From Klebsiella electrica (lineage in GTDB: Bacteria; Pseudomonadota; Gammaproteobacteria; Enterobacterales; Enterobacteriaceae): DNA of 64,000 nt. Below the pieces are notes generated by a model. The model was not told the DNA's origin. It worked only from the letters and a program-made list of their open reading frames with translations, and did not search any database. Position numbers and translations under genes: made by a program. The stretch spans positions 3,162,001 through 3,226,000 of the forward strand of contig NZ_CP041247.1 in the NCBI RefSeq assembly GCF_006711645.1. Direction: 5' to 3'. Numbering within the stretch: position 1 is the first letter of the stretch; every line of letters begins with the position of its first letter. Positions 1 through 8,889 of the stretch are shown here, piece by piece.

Positions 1-423
1 TGCAAAGCTGGAAAAGGCCATCCCCTCGGTGGGGGAAATACTAACCCACGCGCAATCGTCGCGTAACTGCGGGAAACCGTCTTCGTTGTGGGCGATAACG
101 CTCTCCCCCTCGGGGCTCGCCCCCGCTACCGTGGTACAGCCATCGGATGTGGATCGCACTAAATCGCCCCGGCAGTTCCAGGCGAAAACTTCGTCAACCG
201 GCGCCTGTAACCCCGCCGCCATACCGGCCAGCTCTTGCCAAATCAGCGGAAACTGCTCTTCAACCAGGGCTCGCATCGCCTGGGTTTGAGCGCTGTCTTT
301 CATCGCGATGACCGTTTGCCACAGCGGAATATGTACCAGTTTTTGATGCCAGGCGTGGCGGCCGAACTCGCCCAAACGTTGACCAACGGCAAACGGAGAG
401 CCACTAATTGTTATTTTTTGCAT
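1..423 (-). CDS. C45-family acyltransferase / linear amide hydrolase, partial
   Basis: The frame opens at an ATG (423-421) and runs off the left edge of the window, so only the N-terminal 141 residues are present. The protein reads MQKITISGSPF..., and it carries SDGCTTVAG, with a likely nucleophile Cys after processing, and AHNEDG. Both are typical of the penicillin acyltransferase / linear amide C-N hydrolase (peptidase C45) family. Members cleave or transfer acyl groups on amide bonds. It starts 21 bp after the stop of the ABC ATPase gene, so it is probably the distal gene of the same transcript. In that context it may release an amine from an imported N-acylated compound, but the substrate is unknown. 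Confidence 0.7.
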   Translation of the reverse strand, partial: MQKITISGSPFAVGQRLGEFGRHAWHQKLVHIPLWQTVIAMKDSAQTQAMRALVEEQFPLIWQELAGMAAGLQAPVDEVFAWNCRGDLVRSTSDGCTTVAGASPEGESVIAHNEDGFPQLRDDCAWVSISPTEGMAFSSFA

Positions 424-444
424 AGGGTTATTATCCACTTCTGT

Positions 445-1173
445 TCAGGATACGTGTTGCAGGAATTCTTTCAGGCGCGGATTGGTGCTCGCGTTTAGCA
501 GCATATCAGGTGCGCCATCTTCGGCAATGGTTCCGCCATCAATAAAGATCAAGCGCGATGCCACGTCACGCGCAAAGCCAATTTCGTGCGTGACAATGAC
601 CATGGTCATCCCTTCATCGGCCAGCGAGCGCATGACCTTTAGCACTTCATGGCGCAGTTCAGGGTCAAGCGCGGAAGTGGGCTCATCGAACAGCATCATT
701 TTCGGCTTCACCGCCAGCGCGCGCGCAATCGCCACGCGCTGCTGTTGGCCGCCGGATAACTCCGCTGGATAGTGGTTAGCGCGTTCCTTCAGACCGACGC
801 GATCCAGCAACGCCAGCGCCTGTTCGCGTGCCGCCGCTTTACTCTGTTTACGCACCCGAATGGGGCCAAACATCACATTCTCCAGCGCGGTTAAATGCGG
901 AAAGAGATGGAACTGCTGGAACACCATGCCCGCTTCACGGCGGATATCGCATTCGTTGGCGTGCGGATCGGTAATATGCATCCCCGCCACCAGCAGCGTG
1001 CCAGAGCTAATCTCCTCCAGCTTATTGATACAGCGCAGCAGCGTCGATTTACCCGACCCCGATGGCCCGATAATCACCACCACTTCTCCGGCTTCAATTT
1101 TCAAATTGATATCATGCAGCACGGGCGTCGTGCCGAAGCTTTTAGATACTGCGCTAAATTCAACCATGCTCAT
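445..1173 (-). CDS. Polar amino acid ABC transporter ATPase (GlnQ-like)
   Basis: A 242-residue ABC ATPase. Walker A is GPSGSGKST, the signature is [15 protein letters not shown], Walker B is [12 protein letters not shown], and the switch His is in [10 protein letters not shown]. Length and sequence fit the GlnQ/HisP/ArtP family that powers polar amino acid import. I chose the ATG at 1173 (protein start MSMVEFSAV) over an ATG further upstream because it overlaps the permease stop by 4 bp (ATGA), a sign of translational coupling. The gene lies after the permease and binding protein in the same cluster. The substrate cannot be read from the ATPase. Confidence 0.9.
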   Translation of the reverse strand: MSMVEFSAVSKSFGTTPVLHDINLKIEAGEVVVIIGPSGSGKSTLLRCINKLEEISSGTLLVAGMHITDPHANECDIRREAGMVFQQFHLFPHLTALENVMFGPIRVRKQSKAAAREQALALLDRVGLKERANHYPAELSGGQQQRVAIARALAVKPKMMLFDEPTSALDPELRHEVLKVMRSLADEGMTMVIVTHEIGFARDVASRLIFIDGGTIAEDGAPDMLLNASTNPRLKEFLQHVS

Positions 1174-1826
1174 AAAATGTGGATCCTTTTCTCTAGTTGC
1201 TTCAGCAGAAAACTCAGGCATAACGTCACCATCAGATAAATCAACGCCACTGCCGTCCACACTTCCAGGGCGCGAAAGTTTCCGGCAATAATTTCCTGTC
1301 CTTGCCGCGTTAACTCAGCCACACCGATAACAATGAACAACGAAGTATCTTTAATGCTGATAATCCATTGGTTACCCAGCGCTGGGATCATACGCCGCAA
1401 TGCCAGAGGCATAATCACATGCCAGATGGTGCTACGTTGCGATAATCCCATTGCCAGACTGGCTTCTTTAAAGCCTTTATTGATTGATAAGATTGCGCCA
1501 CGCGTTATTTCGGCGATATAGGCACCGGAGTTAATCATAATCGTCGCAATCGCGGCGGTAACCGGGTCGATACGCACAGGCAATATCATCGGCAGAGCGA
1601 AATAAATAAACATCACCTGTACCATGATCGGCGTGCCGCGAATTAACTCAACAAACACTAACGACAGCGTTTTCGCGATCCGGCCGCCAAACGCCCGGCA
1701 GGTTCCGGCGCACAAACCAATAATAAATCCACCCAACAGACCTGACAGCGAAATAATCAATGTCAGTTGCAATCCCTGCAGCAGCAGCGGCAGGGATTGC
1801 CATATATAATGACTATCAAAATTCAT
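1170..1826 (-). CDS. Polar amino acid ABC transporter permease (GlnP-like)
   Basis: A 218-residue inner-membrane permease of the HisMQ/GlnP type, with about five hydrophobic segments beginning near residue 15. The EAA loop that docks the ATPase is visible as [20 protein letters not shown] (about residues 137-156). It overlaps the ATPase gene by 4 bp and sits 52 bp after the binding-protein gene. One permease gene suggests a homodimeric channel, as in GlnHPQ, not the HisQ/HisM two-permease form. Probably all three importer genes are co-transcribed. Confidence 0.88.
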   Translation of the reverse strand: MNFDSHYIWQSLPLLLQGLQLTLIISLSGLLGGFIIGLCAGTCRAFGGRIAKTLSLVFVELIRGTPIMVQVMFIYFALPMILPVRIDPVTAAIATIMINSGAYIAEITRGAILSINKGFKEASLAMGLSQRSTIWHVIMPLALRRMIPALGNQWIISIKDTSLFIVIGVAELTRQGQEIIAGNFRALEVWTAVALIYLMVTLCLSFLLKQLEKRIHIL

Positions 1827-1878
1827 AATAAAACCGGCTCAGATGGAATATGGGCCGAATTGCTCCGGCCAGAAGACG

Positions 1879-2631
1879 TTATTTAGGCTGTTTGTCAAAC
1901 CACTTCACATAAATTTTGCCGTAGGTTCCATCTGCGCGTAATGCCTCAAGCGCGGCGTTGATCTTTGGCGTCAGGCTGCTGTTTTTCTGCATCGCGAAGC
2001 CATACTGCTGTGGCAAAATGCTATCGGTTTCCCCGGTGGATTTGACTTTACCACCGCCGGCCGTCTTCACGTAATAGAGCACGTTCGGCGAGTCATGTAC
2101 CACGGCGTCGAGGTTCCCTGCCTGCAGATCGAGATAGGCATTGTCGATATTCGGAAATTCAATATAGTTAGCGTTGTATTTCGATTTCATAAAGGTCGCG
2201 GCGGCGGTGCCTTGTTTAAGCCCCACTTTTTTGCCTGCCAGGTCGCTGAAGCGGGTGATGCTATTATCCCCTTTCTTCACCGCTATTAACAAATCAGCGT
2301 TATAATATCCGTCGCTAAAATCGACAACCTGTTTTCGTGCATCGGTAATGGTAATACCCGCCATTGCCACATCTAAATTACGCGATTGCAAGCCAGGAAT
2401 TAACCCACTAAAATCCATGGGGCGTAACTCGTAGCTTATATTCATTTTTTTAGCAATAGCATCCCACAGGTCGATATCAAAGCCTACGTATTTATCACCT
2501 TGTTTAAATTCAAAGGGGACAAATGCCGTATCAACACCCACCGTTATTTTATCCTGCGCCGCGGCTAAAAAACTGGTGGAGCATGCGACCAGTGCCAGTG
2601 TAATTTTTAATTTGCTAATAAAAGTAGACAT
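1879..2631 (-). CDS. Periplasmic amino acid-binding protein (GlnH-like)
   Basis: A 250-residue family 3 solute-binding protein. A Sec signal peptide is clear: basic MSTFISKLK, a hydrophobic stretch, then cleavage near AAA-QDK. The mature part has FVPFEFKQGDKYVGFDIDLWDAI and GITITDARKQVVDFSDGYY, both characteristic of GlnH-type lobes. It delivers substrate to the adjacent permease and ATPase. The ATG at 2631 was chosen over one at 2775 because the signal peptide begins there. Glutamine is only one possibility; the aminotransferase and amide hydrolase neighbours point to some amino or amide compound. Confidence 0.9.
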   Translation of the reverse strand: MSTFISKLKITLALVACSTSFLAAAQDKITVGVDTAFVPFEFKQGDKYVGFDIDLWDAIAKKMNISYELRPMDFSGLIPGLQSRNLDVAMAGITITDARKQVVDFSDGYYNADLLIAVKKGDNSITRFSDLAGKKVGLKQGTAAATFMKSKYNANYIEFPNIDNAYLDLQAGNLDAVVHDSPNVLYYVKTAGGGKVKSTGETDSILPQQYGFAMQKNSSLTPKINAALEALRADGTYGKIYVKWFDKQPK

Positions 2632-2779
2632 AATAACCCTCAACGTCGATGAGAAAGTATATAACAGAACAGATGTTGCGCCCACTGAAGGGCTAACAAC
2701 CGGTGTGTGTATTCCATGACAAATTAAGCAAGCAACCTGGAGTGAAGAAAAAAGACCCTCCAGTTTGCCGGTCAATTAT

Positions 2780-3334
2780 TTAAGCGGGAATAATCTCATC
2801 CCCGGTATCGGGCACTGGCGTCTGCGCGCCGTTCATAATCATAGAAAGTAAACTGTAATAACCATTAATGCCCATCAAATCGACCACGCCCTTTTCTCCC
2901 CAAAGCGCGATGGCGTGTTGCCAGGTATCATCGCTGATTCTTTTCTCTCGGTGCAGCTGTTGGCAGAAGTGATAAACCACCCACTCATCCGCTTGCAAAT
3001 CCACCGGCAGACGGCATTCATTAATCGCCTGTACCGCCGCGGCTGAAATACCCTTCTCACGGGCAATAGGCGCATGAATCGCCCATTCCACCGGCTGGGA
3101 CCAATGGCGCGCGGTCATGAGAATAGCCAGTTCAGACAACCGTTGTCCGAGCGCGCTGCGATAGCGCAGGTACTCCCCCATGCGCTGTGCATGGGCCATC
3201 AATTCGGGGCTGCGCAGCAGCGGTTCAAAGGGCGGCAACAGTGCGCCGCGGGGGCCGTTAATGATCTCCTCCGCCAGCAGGCGCTGATGTTCATCCCACT
3301 CCTGTTCGGCTAGCGGCGGTAAACGATTCATCAT
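2780..3334 (-). CDS. Carboxymuconolactone decarboxylase-like protein
   Basis: A 184-residue mostly helical protein of the carboxymuconolactone decarboxylase (AhpD-like) fold. Typical features are RYRSALGQRLSELAILMTARHW, EWAIHAPIAREKGIS and GVVDLMGINGYYSLLSMIMN. I see no CxxC redox pair, so it is closer to the decarboxylase/lactonase branch than to AhpD peroxidase partners. It overlaps the aminotransferase gene by 4 bp, so the two are translationally coupled and probably act in one pathway. The reaction is not predictable from sequence alone. Confidence 0.75.
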   Translation of the reverse strand: MMNRLPPLAEQEWDEHQRLLAEEIINGPRGALLPPFEPLLRSPELMAHAQRMGEYLRYRSALGQRLSELAILMTARHWSQPVEWAIHAPIAREKGISAAAVQAINECRLPVDLQADEWVVYHFCQQLHREKRISDDTWQHAIALWGEKGVVDLMGINGYYSLLSMIMNGAQTPVPDTGDEIIPA

Positions 3335-4671
3335 ACTGGCCTCGCTAACTTGTGCGTCTCTTCACGAATGGCCTGATGCAGCATATCAACCACGAAATCA
3401 AGCTGCGGTTGCGTAATGATAAACGGCGGGGCTATCAGAATATGATCGCCATATTGTCCATCGATAGTTCCTCCCATCGGGTAGACCATCAGGCCACGGG
3501 ACAGACAGTTGGCCTTGATTGCCGCATGCAGCTTTAATGCGGGATCGAACGGGGTTTTGTCCCCTTTGTCATAAACCAACTCCACGCCGGCAAACAGGCC
3601 ACGTCCACGAGTGTCCCCGACATGCGGTAGCTCACCCAGCACATCACGCAGCGCGTTTTGTAGGTAATGACCCTGTTGTTTCACCGCATCCAGCAAGTTA
3701 TCGCGCTCGATAACCTGCTGGACCGCCAATGCGGCGGCGGCGGCAGTGGCGTGACAGATGTAGGTATGTCCATGCTGGAACAGACCGCTGCCGGCCTGAA
3801 GCGCGGCGACAATCTTCTCGCTGGCCAGCACCGCGCCGATCGGCTGATATCCGCCCCCCAGGCCTTTAGCGATGGTCACCAGATCCGGGACAACCTCATC
3901 CTGCTCGAAGGCGTGCAGCGTGCCGGTACGCCCCATGCCGCACATCACTTCATCGGCAATATACAAAATGCCGTATTTATCGCACAGCTGACGCACGCCG
4001 CGCAGGTAACCCGGGGTCGGCGGGGTCGCGCCGGTTGTCGCGCCGACCACCGTTTCTGCGCAGAAACCGATAATGGTTTCCGGGCCGGCCTCGATCATTG
4101 CCTGCTCCAGTTCCAGCAGCAAACGATCGGTATACTGCTGCTGGCTCTCATTCTCGCGACGGTCGCGGTATTCATTGCAGGCGGCGACGCGAATCACGTC
4201 GATTAGCAGCGGTGCGAATTGACGACGACGCCACTCATTGCCTCCCACGGCCAATGCCCCCAACGTATTGCCATGGTAGCTCTGCTTGCGGGCCATAAAT
4301 TTGGTGCGCTCCGGCTGACCGATTTCGACAAAATACTGGCGCGCCAGTTTCAATGCGGTTTCTACCGCTTCGGAGCCCCCGGAGACAAAATAGGCGTAGT
4401 TAAGGTCGCCCGGTGCCTGGCGAGTCAACTGCTCCGCCAACTGCTCAACGGTATCGCTGGTAAAGAAACTGGTATGCGCGTAGGCCAGCTGGTCGATTTG
4501 ACGATGCAGGGCTGCCAGCACGTCGGGATGCCCATGCCCAAGGCATGAGACGGCGGCGCCGCCGCAGGCATCAAGATAACGTTTGCCGCTGGCATCGGTG
4601 ATGTAAACACCTTGCGCGCTCGCCGCAACGGCGGGGGTGTGGCGTAAGCTGCGATGAATGATCTGACTCAT
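3331..4671 (-). CDS. Class III PLP-dependent aminotransferase
   Basis: A 446-residue fold-type I, class III aminotransferase, the usual length for omega-amino-acid or omega-amine transaminases. Visible features are FVSGGSEAVETALKLARQY (phosphate binding), ADEVMCGMGRTG (the Asp holding the PLP pyridine nitrogen), and TIAKGLGGGYQPIGAV with the Schiff-base Lys. Such enzymes move an amino group from a beta- or omega-amino acid or amine to pyruvate or 2-oxoglutarate. It is the first metabolic gene after the regulator and is preceded by a palindrome also found inside the regulator gene. Confidence 0.88.
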   Translation of the reverse strand: MSQIIHRSLRHTPAVAASAQGVYITDASGKRYLDACGGAAVSCLGHGHPDVLAALHRQIDQLAYAHTSFFTSDTVEQLAEQLTRQAPGDLNYAYFVSGGSEAVETALKLARQYFVEIGQPERTKFMARKQSYHGNTLGALAVGGNEWRRRQFAPLLIDVIRVAACNEYRDRRENESQQQYTDRLLLELEQAMIEAGPETIIGFCAETVVGATTGATPPTPGYLRGVRQLCDKYGILYIADEVMCGMGRTGTLHAFEQDEVVPDLVTIAKGLGGGYQPIGAVLASEKIVAALQAGSGLFQHGHTYICHATAAAAALAVQQVIERDNLLDAVKQQGHYLQNALRDVLGELPHVGDTRGRGLFAGVELVYDKGDKTPFDPALKLHAAIKANCLSRGLMVYPMGGTIDGQYGDHILIAPPFIITQPQLDFVVDMLHQAIREETHKLARPV

Positions 4672-4755
4672 GCTCTGTTCCTGCTCCTGAAAACGCTATT
4701 GCGTACTATGAGGATTATCTTGCAGGATTCATTTGAATCACGTCAACGCAATTAT

Positions 4756-4769
4756 GATACATATGTATT
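4756..4769. promoter_or_regulatory. Candidate operator palindrome upstream of aminotransferase
   Basis: GATACATATGTAT lies in the 130-bp gap between the regulator stop and the aminotransferase start. The same 13 bases recur as a perfect 14-bp palindrome at 5415-5428. Two copies near an RpiR-type regulator suggest its operator. No footprint or consensus is known to me, so this rests on the repeat and its placement. Confidence 0.5.
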
Positions 4770-4801
4770 TAATTTTCTTATTACAGAGACAAGTGCTTCA
4801 T

Positions 4802-5665
4802 TTACCCGGATTTGCCGGGAATCACATAGGCGCCGGAGTCGATCAGATAGCGCTCAGCGCTCTCGATTTTGCTGACCGCCTCGTTGCCGTGACGCGCCAC
4901 CAGCATCGCCAGCAGACATTCCGCCAGCCCCATACCGGAGACGACAGACGGGAAAAACGAGGGGCTGTCGATTGAAAACAGCAATGTGCACTCCGCCGCC
5001 TGAGCTAACGGGGAGACCGGTGAGTCGGTGATGGCGATAATACGGGCGCCGGCCCGCTGCGCCGCATGCAGGACATCCAGCGACTCTCGTGAATAGGGGG
5101 CAAAACTGGTAAGCAGCACACAATCGCCAGCGGTGAGTTCGCGGGTAAACAGTTCAATGTTGCTTGCCAGACCATCAATCAATGACACCTGACGGTTGAA
5201 TAAACGGTAGACATAATACAACGACCAGGCAATCGGGAAGCTGGCGCGAAACCCGCAGATATAGACGTTGTCCGCCTCATCCAGTAGCGTGACGGCTCGC
5301 GGCATCGCCTGCTGATTTTCACGCCCGGTGAAGGTCAGATTGGCCTGATGCGCCTGAAAGACTTCCTCATACAGCTTCGACTGCGTATCTTTGGCAACGA
5401 GTTTTTTTGCTTTAGATACATATGTATCATTACGTAAGCCGAGATCGTCAATAAAGGCATCCTTCAGCTCTCCCCAGCCGCTAAACCCGAGACGCTGCGC
5501 CAGACGCAGCAGCGTGGCGGGCTTCACCCCGGCTTGCGCGGCGAAAGCGCGCATGGATTGCACAACCAGTATATTCACGTTTTGCAGACAAAACTCTGCG
5601 GCCCGCTGTAACTCAGGTGAAAGCGTACTGAACTGACTGACAATATTTTCTTGTGGATTCATCAT
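4802..5665 (-). CDS. RpiR/MurR-family transcriptional regulator
   Basis: A 287-residue regulator. An N-terminal HTH_6 domain (FAAQAGVKPATLLRLAQRLG, about residues 40-60) precedes a SIS sugar-phosphate-binding domain (from about residue 125: ADNVYICGFRAS and LTSFAPYSRESLDVL). RpiR proteins respond to phosphosugars or other metabolites and control adjacent catabolic genes. I chose the ATG at 5665, which has GGTGA six bases upstream, over the GTG at 5674. It is the first gene of the minus-strand cluster and probably controls the aminotransferase/ABC importer genes downstream. Confidence 0.85.
   Translation of the reverse strand: MMNPQENIVSQFSTLSPELQRAAEFCLQNVNILVVQSMRAFAAQAGVKPATLLRLAQRLGFSGWGELKDAFIDDLGLRNDTYVSKAKKLVAKDTQSKLYEEVFQAHQANLTFTGRENQQAMPRAVTLLDEADNVYICGFRASFPIAWSLYYVYRLFNRQVSLIDGLASNIELFTRELTAGDCVLLTSFAPYSRESLDVLHAAQRAGARIIAITDSPVSPLAQAAECTLLFSIDSPSFFPSVVSGMGLAECLLAMLVARHGNEAVSKIESAERYLIDSGAYVIPGKSG
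5415..5428. promoter_or_regulatory. Perfect 14-bp palindrome inside the regulator gene
   Basis: GATACATATGTATC is a perfect palindrome about 240 bp into the RpiR coding sequence. It shares 13 bases with the site at 4756. An internal operator could give roadblock autoregulation or loop with the downstream site. A weaker look-alike (ACACATTTGTGA, near 5699-5710) lies just upstream of the regulator start. Confidence 0.45.
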
Positions 5666-6037
5666 GTTGGTCACCGGATTTCAGAAGCAAATATCTAAAC
5701 ACATTTGTGATTGAGACTCTACACTGCGGGTCGCCCCGCTCTTGCCACTCATCCGCTTAACCTGAGAGTCGCGCGCCGACCATCGGCCTTGCGCAGAGAC
5801 GGCAGAGAGCAGCGGTCGCGGTTTTGAAGTGGCCCGACCGGCGACCATGAAGATACCTCATGTTGTAATGAAATTATGTCGCTTTCACTCATCCGGGGAC
5901 TCTGGCATAAAATGTGTTTATTAATCAGAGACAATATGATGATTACTGAACGATAAAACCAGATAAAAAGAAAGGATATTCTGGGATTCAGGGAATAAAT
6001 TCAGTCTTCATATCAGAACTTAGGGTGCAGCATCGCG
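5666..6037. other. Intergenic region between regulator and mesX
   Basis: About 370 bp between divergent genes. The regulator-proximal part holds a GC-rich block (about 5720-5850). The mesX-proximal part is AT-rich and is where a promoter should be. I looked for MetJ boxes (AGACGTCT) and a MetR site and found none convincing. No riboswitch family is recognisable, though the GC-rich block could fold. No coding sequence is supported. Confidence 0.5.
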
Positions 6038-7021
6038 ATGAATAAAAATTTTACATTTGCTATCAAACGTAGTTGTTTTGACACGCATTATAACCCCGCT
6101 GAAAATACGCGAATTACAACCAACTTCGCGAATCTGGCCAGAGGGGACAACCGCGAGGAAAACTTGCGTAACACGCTGACGATGATTGACAACCGTTTTA
6201 ACTCGCTGGCGTACTGGGATAACCCGAAAGGCGATCGTTATTCTGTCGAGCTGGAAATTATTTCAGTTGAGATGACACTCCATGACCAGGATCGCCGCGG
6301 CAGCTTCCCGGTGATTGAGATATTAAAAACGAATATTCTTGATAAAAAAACGCAAGAACGTATTGACGGCATCGTCGGGAATAATTTTTCTTCTTATGTA
6401 CGCGATTATGATTTTAGCGTGCGGCTGTTAGAGCATAACAAACAGCAATCCCAATTTAGCATCCCGGATGGTTTTGGCGATCTGCATGGGAATATTTTTA
6501 AACATTTCGTCAATTCACACGAGTATCAGCAGAACTTTAACAAACCGCCGGTAATTTGCCTGAGCGTATCGAGCAAAGACACCTATCAGCGGACCGGAAA
6601 TCAGCATCCGGTATTGGGTATTGAATATCAGCAAAATGGCTCGTCGCTGACCGAACAATATTTCGCCAAAATGGGATTAAAGGTTCGCTATTTTATGCCG
6701 CAGAATAGCGTTGCGCCGTTAGCATTTTATTTTGCTGGTGATTTGCTTAGTGATTACACTAATCTTGAGCTGATCAGCACCATCAGTACGATGGAGACGT
6801 TCCAGAAGATTTACCGGCCTGAAATTTACAATGCCAATGCTGCCGCAGGGCAATACTATCAACCGAGCCTGAATCACCAGGATCATTCATTAACCAAAAT
6901 TGTTTATGATCGGGAAGAACGAAGCCAGCTGGCGATTGAGCAAGGAAAATTTACTGAAGAGCATTTCATTAAGCCTTACCAGAATATTCTTGAGAAATGG
7001 TCTGCTGGCTACGCACTTTAA
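6038..7021 (+). CDS. mesX: MesX (DUF1852), partner of methionine synthase MesD
   Basis: A 327-residue DUF1852 protein. Conserved blocks are visible: TRITTNFANLARG, NTLTMIDNRFNSLAYWDNP and IVGNNFSSYVRDYDFSVRLL. DUF1852 genes sit beside short MetE-like genes. Published genetics on folate-independent methionine synthases named the pair MesX-MesD and found MesX necessary for MesD activity; its own chemistry is unknown. Here mesD follows after 27 bp, so they form an operon. No signal peptide or membrane segment is visible, so it should be cytoplasmic. The family call is from memory of the conserved motifs. Confidence 0.85.
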   Translation: MNKNFTFAIKRSCFDTHYNPAENTRITTNFANLARGDNREENLRNTLTMIDNRFNSLAYWDNPKGDRYSVELEIISVEMTLHDQDRRGSFPVIEILKTNILDKKTQERIDGIVGNNFSSYVRDYDFSVRLLEHNKQQSQFSIPDGFGDLHGNIFKHFVNSHEYQQNFNKPPVICLSVSSKDTYQRTGNQHPVLGIEYQQNGSSLTEQYFAKMGLKVRYFMPQNSVAPLAFYFAGDLLSDYTNLELISTISTMETFQKIYRPEIYNANAAAGQYYQPSLNHQDHSLTKIVYDREERSQLAIEQGKFTEEHFIKPYQNILEKWSAGYAL

Positions 7022-7048
7022 TTCACCGAACATACAAGGCTCCCTATT

Positions 7049-8080
7049 ATGAAGAAATTATTACCCACATCGACGGCTGGCAGCTTACCTAAACCTTCCT
7101 GGCTGGCAGAGCCTGAGAAACTGTGGTCCCCGTGGAAATTACATAACGAAGAATTAATTGAGGGGAAAAAAGATGCGCTGAGCTTGTCCCTGTACGATCA
7201 GCTGCGTGCGGGAATTGACATTGTCAGCGATGGCGAACAAACGCGCCAGCACTTTGTCACCACCTTTATCGAACACCTCAGCGGCGTGGATTTTGAGAAA
7301 CGCGAAGTGGTGAAAATTCGCAATCGCTATGAGGCGAGCGTGCCGACGGTCGTGGGTGAAGTGGCGCGTCAGAAGCCCGTTTTCGTTGAAGATGCCCGGT
7401 TTTTACGTCAGTTGACCAGACAACCGATTAAATGGGCCCTGCCAGGACCGATGACGATGATCGATACCCTCTATGATAATCACTATAAAAGCCGCGAAAA
7501 GCTGGCCTGGGAATTTGCCAAAATTCTCAATCAAGAGGCTAAAGAATTAGAGGCGGCGGGTGTCGATATTATCCAGTTTGATGAACCGGCATTTAATGTC
7601 TTTTTTGATGAGGTGAATGACTGGGGGATCGCCGCATTAGAACGAGCCATTGAAGGACTAAAATGTGAAACGGCCGTGCATATCTGCTATGGATATGGCA
7701 TCAAAGCCAATACCGACTGGAAAAAGACGCTGGGGTCAGAGTGGCGTCAGTATGAAGAGGCGTTCCCGAGACTGCAAACGTCAAATATCGATATCATCTC
7801 GCTGGAGTGCCATAACTCGCATGTCCCTATGGATCTGCTTGAGCTGATTCGCGGCAAAAAGGTGATGGTGGGAGCCATTGATGTCGCCACCAATACCATT
7901 GAGACCCCGGAAGAGGTCGCCGGTACGCTACGCAAAGCCCTTGAGTTTGTCGATGCCGATAAGCTTTATCCTTCGACCAACTGCGGTATGGCACCACTGT
8001 CTCGTCAGGTCGCCAGAGGCAAGCTCAATGCGTTAAGTGCCGGCGCGGAGATTGTCCGTCGGGAGCTGCTGGCGAAATAA
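7049..8080 (+). CDS. mesD: MesD, folate-independent methionine synthase (MetE C-terminal type)
   Basis: A 343-residue protein matching only the catalytic C-terminal half of cobalamin-independent methionine synthase. MetE itself is about 750 residues, with an N-terminal folate-binding half that is absent here. The zinc ligands are visible: His and Cys in AVHICYGYG, Glu in SLECHNSHV, Cys in TNCGMAP. It should transfer a methyl group to homocysteine from a donor other than methyl-tetrahydrofolate. It lies 27 bp after mesX, and that pairing supports MesD over the other Mes families. The methyl donor is not known. Confidence 0.85.
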   Translation: MKKLLPTSTAGSLPKPSWLAEPEKLWSPWKLHNEELIEGKKDALSLSLYDQLRAGIDIVSDGEQTRQHFVTTFIEHLSGVDFEKREVVKIRNRYEASVPTVVGEVARQKPVFVEDARFLRQLTRQPIKWALPGPMTMIDTLYDNHYKSREKLAWEFAKILNQEAKELEAAGVDIIQFDEPAFNVFFDEVNDWGIAALERAIEGLKCETAVHICYGYGIKANTDWKKTLGSEWRQYEEAFPRLQTSNIDIISLECHNSHVPMDLLELIRGKKVMVGAIDVATNTIETPEEVAGTLRKALEFVDADKLYPSTNCGMAPLSRQVARGKLNALSAGAEIVRRELLAK

Positions 8081-8293
8081 GCTGCGGAGTAAGCGCGCTG
8101 AACGAATGGTCCGGCTCAGGCGTTCGGAATCACTATCCAGAACCCTCGCCGGACCAAACGGCGCGCAAGGCAACCAGACTCAGGGTAAGCACAGCGACGA
8201 GACCCTGAAGAGCCGTTGGTTCACCACGCCGTTGACCGCAGCCCGGCGCTATAAACGGCTTTTAGTCGACGTCCGCGTAGCGCCGGTCGCGCG
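8081..8293. other. GC-rich gap after mesD with inverted repeat
   Basis: About 210 bp without a supported gene. An 8-bp inverted repeat GGTCCGGC (8108-8115) / GCCGGACC (8147-8154) could form a stem after mesD, but no T-run follows. The rest looks like degraded or spacer DNA. Confidence 0.35.
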
Positions 8294-8770
8294 TTAACCG
8301 GTCAACGTTTTACTCATATTGATTCCCGTCACCCAAAAACCGGTGGACTGGTAGACATGGCGGGCTCGTTCATTATCCCCGGCAACGCGAAGTCGAATCT
8401 GTTCAACCCCCTGCTCACGCATCTCCTGCTCAAAAGCGCGTAGCGCCTGCGTGCCCAGCCCCTGCCCCTGGCAGGCGCTGAAGATATAAAAATCATAGAT
8501 GAACACGCTTCGCGTGGCGGCATCGGGTTTGTACCAGAGATAACCGACGTGTCTGTCACGATTGTCTGCCTGGGTAAAGAGACACAGCAGAACCTGCCCG
8601 GGCGTATTCACCCCCTCCGGAAGATCCCCGGCGATTTCGCGCTTCGCTTTTGCCAGTGAATCCTCTGCGCTAAGTCGATAGTTGGCGGCGATTTCACGCG
8701 CATAATCCGCAATAAAATATTGCAGATAGGCCGGATATTCTTCTTCGCGCATGGGGCGAAACATCATCAT
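8294..8770 (-). CDS. GNAT-family N-acetyltransferase
   Basis: A 158-residue GNAT enzyme. The acetyl-CoA pyrophosphate-binding motif A reads CQGQGLGTQALRAFE (about residues 100-114), preceded by the beta strand FIYDFYIF and followed by NERARHVYQSTGFW, the typical C-terminal motif B. It should move an acetyl group from acetyl-CoA to an amine of a small molecule or protein. Several ATGs cluster at the start (MMMFRPM), with AAGGATG just upstream of that cluster. It appears to be a single-gene unit; the substrate is unknown. Confidence 0.8.
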   Translation of the reverse strand: MMMFRPMREEEYPAYLQYFIADYAREIAANYRLSAEDSLAKAKREIAGDLPEGVNTPGQVLLCLFTQADNRDRHVGYLWYKPDAATRSVFIYDFYIFSACQGQGLGTQALRAFEQEMREQGVEQIRLRVAGDNERARHVYQSTGFWVTGINMSKTLTG

Positions 8771-8889
8771 TGATTCATCCTTACTGATTCATCCTTTGAG
8801 GGGGCGGCATTTTTTGCCGTGAGGCCAGGCGCTCATCCCCTTCACTGAGGCGGCCATTCGACGCAATACAAGACCAACGGCGAGATCAA

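Noticed and set aside
5720..5850. Riboswitch upstream of mesX
   Set aside because: The block is GC-rich and could fold, but it matches no riboswitch core I know and lies far from the mesX start.
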